DNA from: Ignavibacteria bacterium CG2_30_36_16 | Lineage (GTDB): Bacteria; Bacteroidota; Ignavibacteria; Ignavibacteriales; Ignavibacteriaceae | NCBI GenBank assembly: GCA_001873185.1 | Contig: MNYQ01000204.1 | Location: 1 to 38,185, forward strand | Length of the DNA stretch: 38,185 nt | Direction: 5' to 3' | Part shown: in pieces, positions 33,933-38,185 of the stretch | Numbering within the stretch: position 1 is the stretch's first letter | How the letters are laid out: each line of letters starts with the position of its first letter | The notes under the pieces: model-generated | Database searches by the model: none | The model's input: the letters and a program-made list of their open reading frames with translations, nothing else | What the model was told of the DNA's origin: nothing | Program-made: the position numbers and the translations under genes

Positions 33933-34080
33933 TGTAGTGCGTGGAGGATTGGTTGTTCCGCCCCAGAGGGGGATGGCGGATAAGAAAACTTTTGTGCTTT
34001 GGACGGTGGCTTCGATACATTCCGGTTGAGTGAGATTGTGAGTTTGTTTGGCTTTATGGCAGCCGGAACACTCAGCCACC
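33863..34080 (+). repeat. structured repeat spanning a T9SS gene end, copy B
   Basis: The partner of 30684-30900, in the same relation to the 3' end of a T9SS cargo gene: tail codons, stop, then about 150 non-coding bases. The CCGCC/GGCGG hairpin is kept with two extra G in its loop. The outer stem reads GGTGGC against GCCACC, so pairing is retained although the right arm differs from copy A. Confidence 0.8.
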
Positions 34081-34138
34081 TTGCGCGAAAGTAATGCAAG
34101 GTCATCGAGATTTTTATTCAAAAATGGCTAATTCAACT

Positions 34139-34189
34139 GTCGGAAGAGAAAATTACAGGCAGATAAAAAAAATGATTTTAATCAAATAA
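34139..34189 (+). pseudogene. orphan T9SS sorting-domain tail
   Basis: The frame encodes VGRENYRQIKKMILIK and a TAA, the typical last residues of a T9SS sorting domain (xNYxxxKKMxLxK), but there is no start or domain in front of it. It lies 207 bases after the stop of the T9SS gene at 32955-33932. It looks like the original end of that gene, displaced when the repeat copy B was acquired. Confidence 0.5.
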
Positions 34190-34206
34190 TAAGTTAAGGA
34201 GTAAAT

Positions 34207-34974
34207 ATGGAATATTATATTCTTCTTTCGCCTTTTGTTATTGGAACAATTTTAGGATTAATTAATAATCCCTCAATTGAAAATAATGTTGATAAATTTC
34301 AAAATTTGTTATCCACCCGAAAAGAGAAAATTACACCTTACAGCGGGAAAATGAATAGATTTCTTATTCGTCCTTTTTTATGGTTTGCATTAAAAATAAA
34401 AGAGTGGACAAATGACATAGCTCATCCAGGTTTTAAATCCGGTTTAAGGGTTTCTCTTTATTTATATCTCATTGAGTTATTTCTATATCTTTTTATAACA
34501 CTTACCATGTTAATTATTATCCTGGTTGTAGTTGGGGTAATTTTATGGATTCTTGGAAAGATATTAGCTAGTGCATCAGATACCGAAACGACATATAAAT
34601 ACCGCAAAACCTTCTATAAAAAAGATAATGATTTAACTGATCATGTTGGATTAAGAGGGAATAAAATATATTCCGGGACCAACTGGTTTAATGAAGAACT
34701 AAAGGGAAGAGTTGATAACGACGGCAATATTTATAGTGGAACGAATTGGTTAAGCGAAGAAAAGATAGGTAGAATTGATAAAGATGGAAACATTTTTCAA
34801 GGGACTAATTATTTTAATGAATCTAAAGTTGGTAGAATTGATGAAGATGGAAATATTCATAAAGGGTCTAATTGGTTCAATGAAGAAAAGACTGGTAGGA
34901 TTGATGATGATGGCAATGTTTATAAAGGGAATAATTGGTTTAATGAAGAAAAAGAGGGTAGAACCGGAATATAA
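34207..34974 (+). CDS. membrane protein with five 21-residue C-terminal repeats
   Basis: A 255-residue protein. Residues 1-20 form a hydrophobic anchor, residues about 82-122 one or two long membrane helices (LYLYLIELFLYLFITL and IIILVVVGVILWILG), and the C-terminal 108 residues consist of five tandem repeats of the type GRIDxDGNIYxGTNWFNEEK (residues 148-250), probably a beta solenoid or propeller-like stack. AAGGAGT precedes the ATG. It sits between the T9SS cluster and the defence module. I know no function; the repeat type is distantly like WG or MORN repeats in its Gly/Trp spacing, but not identical. Confidence 0.8.
   Translation: MEYYILLSPFVIGTILGLINNPSIENNVDKFQNLLSTRKEKITPYSGKMNRFLIRPFLWFALKIKEWTNDIAHPGFKSGLRVSLYLYLIELFLYLFITLTMLIIILVVVGVILWILGKILASASDTETTYKYRKTFYKKDNDLTDHVGLRGNKIYSGTNWFNEELKGRVDNDGNIYSGTNWLSEEKIGRIDKDGNIFQGTNYFNESKVGRIDEDGNIHKGSNWFNEEKTGRIDDDGNVYKGNNWFNEEKEGRTGI
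34648..34956 (+). repeat. tandem 63-bp coding repeat (five units)
   Basis: Five in-frame units (first 57 bp, then four of 63 bp) encode G-[LR]-x-D-x-DGN-[IV]-x-x-G-x-N-[WY]-[FL]-x-E-x-K-x. The bases also match closely between units (GATGGAAATATT, TGGTTTAATGAAGAAAA), so copy-number change by slippage is likely between strains. Confidence 0.85.
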
Positions 34975-35324
34975 AAGATGTAATGCGACCTTAAAGAAAA
35001 AATAAGAAGTAACAACGTATAAAAAAGAGTGGAAGTTATGGCGCTTAAAAAAGTTACTATTAAAGACAGTGGGGGCTTTCACCTATACCTTTGACAGTGA
35101 AGCGTCCTACAAGATTGGCGACTTACCCGCCTACTTCACAGAAAAAATAATTAGAACTTGTTTTTGTATTCTTAAGATTGAAGATTTACTATGGACTATA
35201 AGAAAACCTTAAATACAGCAATAATATAAAACCAATAAAAGTATTATCTTGCTATAGAAAAAATCTAATCTCAGAAGCAAAAAAATAACTGAGTTAAAAA
35301 CTATAGCAGATAAATTGATATAAT
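34975..35324. other. gene-free region before the methyltransferase
   Basis: About 350 bases without a convincing gene. A short open stretch from ATG 35038 (MALKKVTIKDSGGFHLYL, 18 codons) ends at TGA and does not continue in another frame as anything recognisable. It may be a gene remnant. I see no repeat, tRNA or terminator here; the promoter of the methyltransferase operon should lie in the last 100 AT-rich bases. Confidence 0.4.
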
Positions 35325-37136
35325 ATGCCTACACTAAATTGGATCGGCAAAGAAGCTGTCGAAAAACACCACTTAGAAATTCCTTACAGATTATTAGAAT
35401 ATGATGATGAGTTATCCACGGGGGATAAGGAAGCCGGGAACTTAATTATTCAAGGAGATAATTTACACGCATTAAAAGCTCTTTTGCCTTATTACGCAGG
35501 TAAAGTAAAATGTATTTATATAGACCCGCCTTATAATACCGGTGAGGAAAAATGGCGATACAATGACAATGTAAACTCACCAGAAATAAAAAAATGGATT
35601 AATGAAGTTGTTGGTAGTGAAGACGAAGATTTCACACGGCACGATAAATGGCTTTGTATGATGTATCCACGTCTCCAACTATTAAGGAAACTATTATCTA
35701 ATGACGGGGTAATATTTATTTCAATTGACGACACAGAACTGAGTCGTCTTAAACTTATTTGCGATGAAATATTTACACCTAAAACATTTGTTACATGTCT
35801 TGTGTGGGAAAAAAAGAAAAAAGGTACCCATCTAGATAAAAAACGGATAAGTATCAAAGAATATATTCTTGTTTATTCAAAACTCACAAAACATTTTAAT
35901 GGTTTAATCGGAGAAATTCAATTTAAAAGAGAGACTTATCCCTGTATTAATCCTGGTAATAGTCGCAGTAATCGCATCATACCAAAAGGCACATTATCAA
36001 ACTTTAGCAAGTCGAATCATCAACTGAGTAAAGGTGAACGCATCTCTGTTGGAAATATGTATTTGAAACTGATAAGTGATTTGGTTATCGAGAATGGACG
36101 ACTTAAGGAAGATGTAGAAATTGAAGCCGAATGGAGATATACTCAAGATAATTTGAATAAATTTGCAAAAGCAGATACTCTATATTTTACTAGGGACTTA
36201 TATTTACGTCGAATTGTTGTTGAACCCAGATACAAAAAATTAAAAGATTTACTTCAACGTGTTGAGTATGGCTATATAGACGATTTAAAGAGTAGTTTGA
36301 TTAATGAGCTATTGAAGGAAGATAAAGACCAAAATAAGATTAATGATCACCTTGTAAAAATTGATTCTTTTGAGAATCAAAGTCATAGGCTCGTTGACGA
36401 TATTAACAATTTAAATGCGAGTGGATGGGGATCTAATGAAGATGGTGATGACGAACTAAGACAAATTTTTGGAAGAAAAGTGTTTGATTTCCCAAAACCT
36501 TCTAAACTTTTACTTAAACTTATTGCTAGTACAAGATTTAATGAAGGTATATTTTTAGATTCATTTGCTGGTACCGGTACTTTTGGCCATTCAGTTTTAA
36601 GACTTAACAGACAAACCGAAAATAATCGTAAATACATCTTGGTAGAACTTGAAGAAGACATTGCAAAAGAAATAACAGCAGAAAGATTAAAAAGAGTAAT
36701 CAATGGTTATGAAGTAAAAAAACAAAATGATACCGTAGAAAAAGTTGAAGGGCTTGGCGGTGGTTTCCGATACTGTAAACTCGGCGAACCTTTATTTGAC
36801 CGGTATGGTAATGTTGGGGAAGGTGTTACTTTTAAACAGCTTGCTTATCATATATTTTTTTCGGAAACCGGCGTTCCCTTAAAAGCAAATGCAAAACTTA
36901 ACACGCCGTTAATAGGCAAATACAAAGGCGTTGCATATTACTTGTTGTTTAACGGAATACTCGGTGATAAAACTGTAAACGGCGGTAATGTATTAACAAG
37001 TAAAGTGCTTGAAAGTCTACCGAAATATAATGGCGAGAAAATAATTTTTGGAATGGCAAGCCGGTTAAATACAACAAGGCTGAAAAAAGAAAAAATTATT
37101 TTCAAACAAATACCGGTTGAGATAAAGACAGGTTAA
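35325..37136 (+). CDS. type III-like site-specific DNA methyltransferase (Mod)
   Basis: An N6-adenine DNA methyltransferase of the beta class, 603 residues. Motif IV DPPYNTG is at 67-73, the region NLIIQGDNLHALKALLPYYAGKVK precedes it, VIFISIDDTELSRLKL follows at about 129-144, and the AdoMet motif I LDSFAGTGTFGHSVLRLN is at 411-428; the order IV before I defines the beta class. The central region 165-390 is the likely target-recognition domain. It most resembles the Mod subunit of type III restriction-modification systems. dinD follows after 15 bp and a probable res gene begins after that, which supports a type III system. Confidence 0.88.
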   Translation: MPTLNWIGKEAVEKHHLEIPYRLLEYDDELSTGDKEAGNLIIQGDNLHALKALLPYYAGKVKCIYIDPPYNTGEEKWRYNDNVNSPEIKKWINEVVGSEDEDFTRHDKWLCMMYPRLQLLRKLLSNDGVIFISIDDTELSRLKLICDEIFTPKTFVTCLVWEKKKKGTHLDKKRISIKEYILVYSKLTKHFNGLIGEIQFKRETYPCINPGNSRSNRIIPKGTLSNFSKSNHQLSKGERISVGNMYLKLISDLVIENGRLKEDVEIEAEWRYTQDNLNKFAKADTLYFTRDLYLRRIVVEPRYKKLKDLLQRVEYGYIDDLKSSLINELLKEDKDQNKINDHLVKIDSFENQSHRLVDDINNLNASGWGSNEDGDDELRQIFGRKVFDFPKPSKLLLKLIASTRFNEGIFLDSFAGTGTFGHSVLRLNRQTENNRKYILVELEEDIAKEITAERLKRVINGYEVKKQNDTVEKVEGLGGGFRYCKLGEPLFDRYGNVGEGVTFKQLAYHIFFSETGVPLKANAKLNTPLIGKYKGVAYYLLFNGILGDKTVNGGNVLTSKVLESLPKYNGEKIIFGMASRLNTTRLKKEKIIFKQIPVEIKTG

Positions 37137-37151
37137 TTAATTGAGGTAAAT

Positions 37152-38003
37152 ATGAAAAAAGAAATAATATCACATCTACATAAAAATTTTGAAGAGGCTG
37201 CGTATGAAGAAGATGGGCTTGAATATTGGCTTGCCCGTGAATTGCAGAATCTATTGGGTTATACCGATTGGCGTAATTTTTTGAATACTGTAAATAAAGC
37301 AAAAGAATCATGCCTAAATGCCGAAATTGAGCCAAATTATCATTTCGTTGACGTCAACAAAATGATAAATCTGCCTAAAAATGCAGTTAGAGAAGTTGAT
37401 GATATAATGCTGACCCGTTATGCCTGTTATTTGATTGCTCAGAACGGTGACCCCAAAAAAGAACAGATTGCCTTTGCTCAAAGTTATTTTGCGCTTCAAA
37501 CAAGAAAACAAGAATTGCTTGAAGAAAGAATAGAGTTAGTTGAAAGAATTGCCGCACGGGAAAAATTAATTGCTACCGAAACAGAACTTTCGAAAGTTAT
37601 TTATGAAAGGGGTGTTGATTCACAAGGTTTCGGAAGAATAAGAAGTAAAGGTGATAGTGCATTATTTGGAGGATTTACTACTTTGCAGATGAAACATAAA
37701 CTTGCTATACCTGAAAACAGACCGCTCGCTGATTTTTTACCAACAATTACGATAAAGGCTAAAGACCTTGCAACAGAAATAACCAATTTTAATATCAAAA
37801 AACAGGACTTCCACGGTGAGATTTCCATAACAGATGAACATGTGAAAAATAACCAGGATGTGAGAGATCTTCTTGCAAAAAGTAATATTAAACCTGAAGA
37901 ATTACCTGCAGAAATTGATATAAAGAAACTTGAAAGAAAAGTGAAAACGGGAGATAAGAATATTCTTAAAGAAGCTAGGAAAATAAAAAGAGATAAAAAA
38001 TAG
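37152..38003 (+). CDS. dinD: DinD-like DNA-damage-inducible protein
   Basis: A 283-residue protein closely matching Din[32 protein letters not shown] at the start (a BRO-N-like domain), [19 protein letters not shown] at about 80-98, [53 protein letters not shown], and a helical tail ending [18 protein letters not shown]. coli DinD is LexA-regulated and inhibits RecA filaments. GAGGTAAAT precedes the ATG. It is inserted between mod and the probable res gene; no LexA-type operator is visible in the 15-bp gap, so here it is probably transcribed with mod. Confidence 0.93.
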   Translation: MKKEIISHLHKNFEEAAYEEDGLEYWLARELQNLLGYTDWRNFLNTVNKAKESCLNAEIEPNYHFVDVNKMINLPKNAVREVDDIMLTRYACYLIAQNGDPKKEQIAFAQSYFALQTRKQELLEERIELVERIAAREKLIATETELSKVIYERGVDSQGFGRIRSKGDSALFGGFTTLQMKHKLAIPENRPLADFLPTITIKAKDLATEITNFNIKKQDFHGEISITDEHVKNNQDVRDLLAKSNIKPEELPAEIDIKKLERKVKTGDKNILKEARKIKRDKK

Positions 38004-38032
38004 ATTTCTTCAACTACACCGAATAATAAATT

Positions 38033-38185
38033 ATGCTAAAAAAATACCAGCAAAATAGTTTAGAAAAACTTACAACATTTTTACAAAGGTGTGCTATTGA
38101 AAAAGATGTAAACAGAGCATACGCAGATTCTACATTTGAAAACTTTGGTCAGCGTGGTTTATATAACGATGCCGGGTTTACCAAT
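38033..38185 (+). CDS. probable type III restriction enzyme Res subunit, 5' end only
   Basis: The first 51 codons of a gene cut off by the window edge. The start MLKKYQQNSLEKLTTFLQ resembles the N-terminal helix (LK-x-YQ-x-x-A/S-LE-x-L) of type III Res and related DEAD-like helicase subunits, and the position after mod and dinD fits. No helicase motif is in view yet, so the call depends on context. Confidence 0.6.
   Translation, partial: MLKKYQQNSLEKLTTFLQRCAIEKDVNRAYADSTFENFGQRGLYNDAGFTN

Noticed and set aside
33786-34121. Reverse-strand open frames across the T9SS-associated repeat, also at 30679-30873
   Set aside because: They arise because the same repeat is read in antisense in both copies; start sites differ and the frames overlap real T9SS tails.

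Overview
The window looks like chromosomal DNA of a member of the Ignavibacteria (Bacteroidota/Chlorobiota side). The DNA is AT-rich, and five large exported proteins end in the type IX secretion (T9SS) C-terminal sorting domain in its Ignavibacteria style (N-[YF]-PNPFNP, then SGxYxxxxxxG and a Lys-rich tail). The folate/nucleoside-kinase neighbourhood also fits that group. The assignment is by pattern recognition, with no database search.

Layout. 0.1-0.9 kb: a TerC-family membrane protein. 1.1-10.9 kb: a tight co-directional operon of a YdjY-domain lipoprotein-like protein, two TonB-dependent receptors and two exported squalene-cyclase-like alpha/alpha-toroid proteins, the second a 1286-residue multidomain T9SS cargo. 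A perfect 12-bp hairpin terminator closes it. The content suggests an outer-membrane uptake locus with extracellular toroid ligand-binding proteins. 11.0-12.8 kb: a small exported helical protein, divergent from 6-phosphofructokinase. 12.9-13.3 kb: an intact tRNA-Asp(GTC) preceded by three tandem, about 80-bp, degenerate tRNA-Asp-like units. 13.8-14.7 kb: a dodecin and a tetraheme cytochrome c.

14.9-17.25 kb is a scarred accessory island. It contains an IS4/DUF4372 transposase N-terminus, a 200-bp direct repeat, a second transposase N-terminus fused in frame to what looks like the C-terminus of the BREX methyltransferase PglX, the mobile mystery protein A (HTH) / B (Fic) pair with palindromic operators, an N-terminal fragment resembling PglZ, and the second copy of the direct repeat. 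I read it as the relic of a BREX phage-defence locus whose A/B pair survived.

17.3-25.6 kb is a housekeeping block with overlapping or closely spaced genes: PgeF/YfiH, an EamA transporter, FolB, FolK, a deoxynucleoside kinase, a small membrane protein, a GT9 glycosyltransferase, Ppx/GppA, LepA and signal peptidase I. FolB and FolK lie in one frame, separated by a single TAG, and FolK lacks a canonical start in front of its essential first strand. 25.6-34.2 kb is a run of four T9SS cargo genes (a subtilisin, two proteins without assigned function and an M6-like metalloprotease), two of them ending in a shared 220-bp structured repeat. 34.2-35.0 kb encodes a membrane protein with five 21-residue repeats. 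35.3-38.2 kb is a defence module: a type III-like DNA methyltransferase (mod), DinD and the first 51 codons of what is probably the Res helicase/nuclease.
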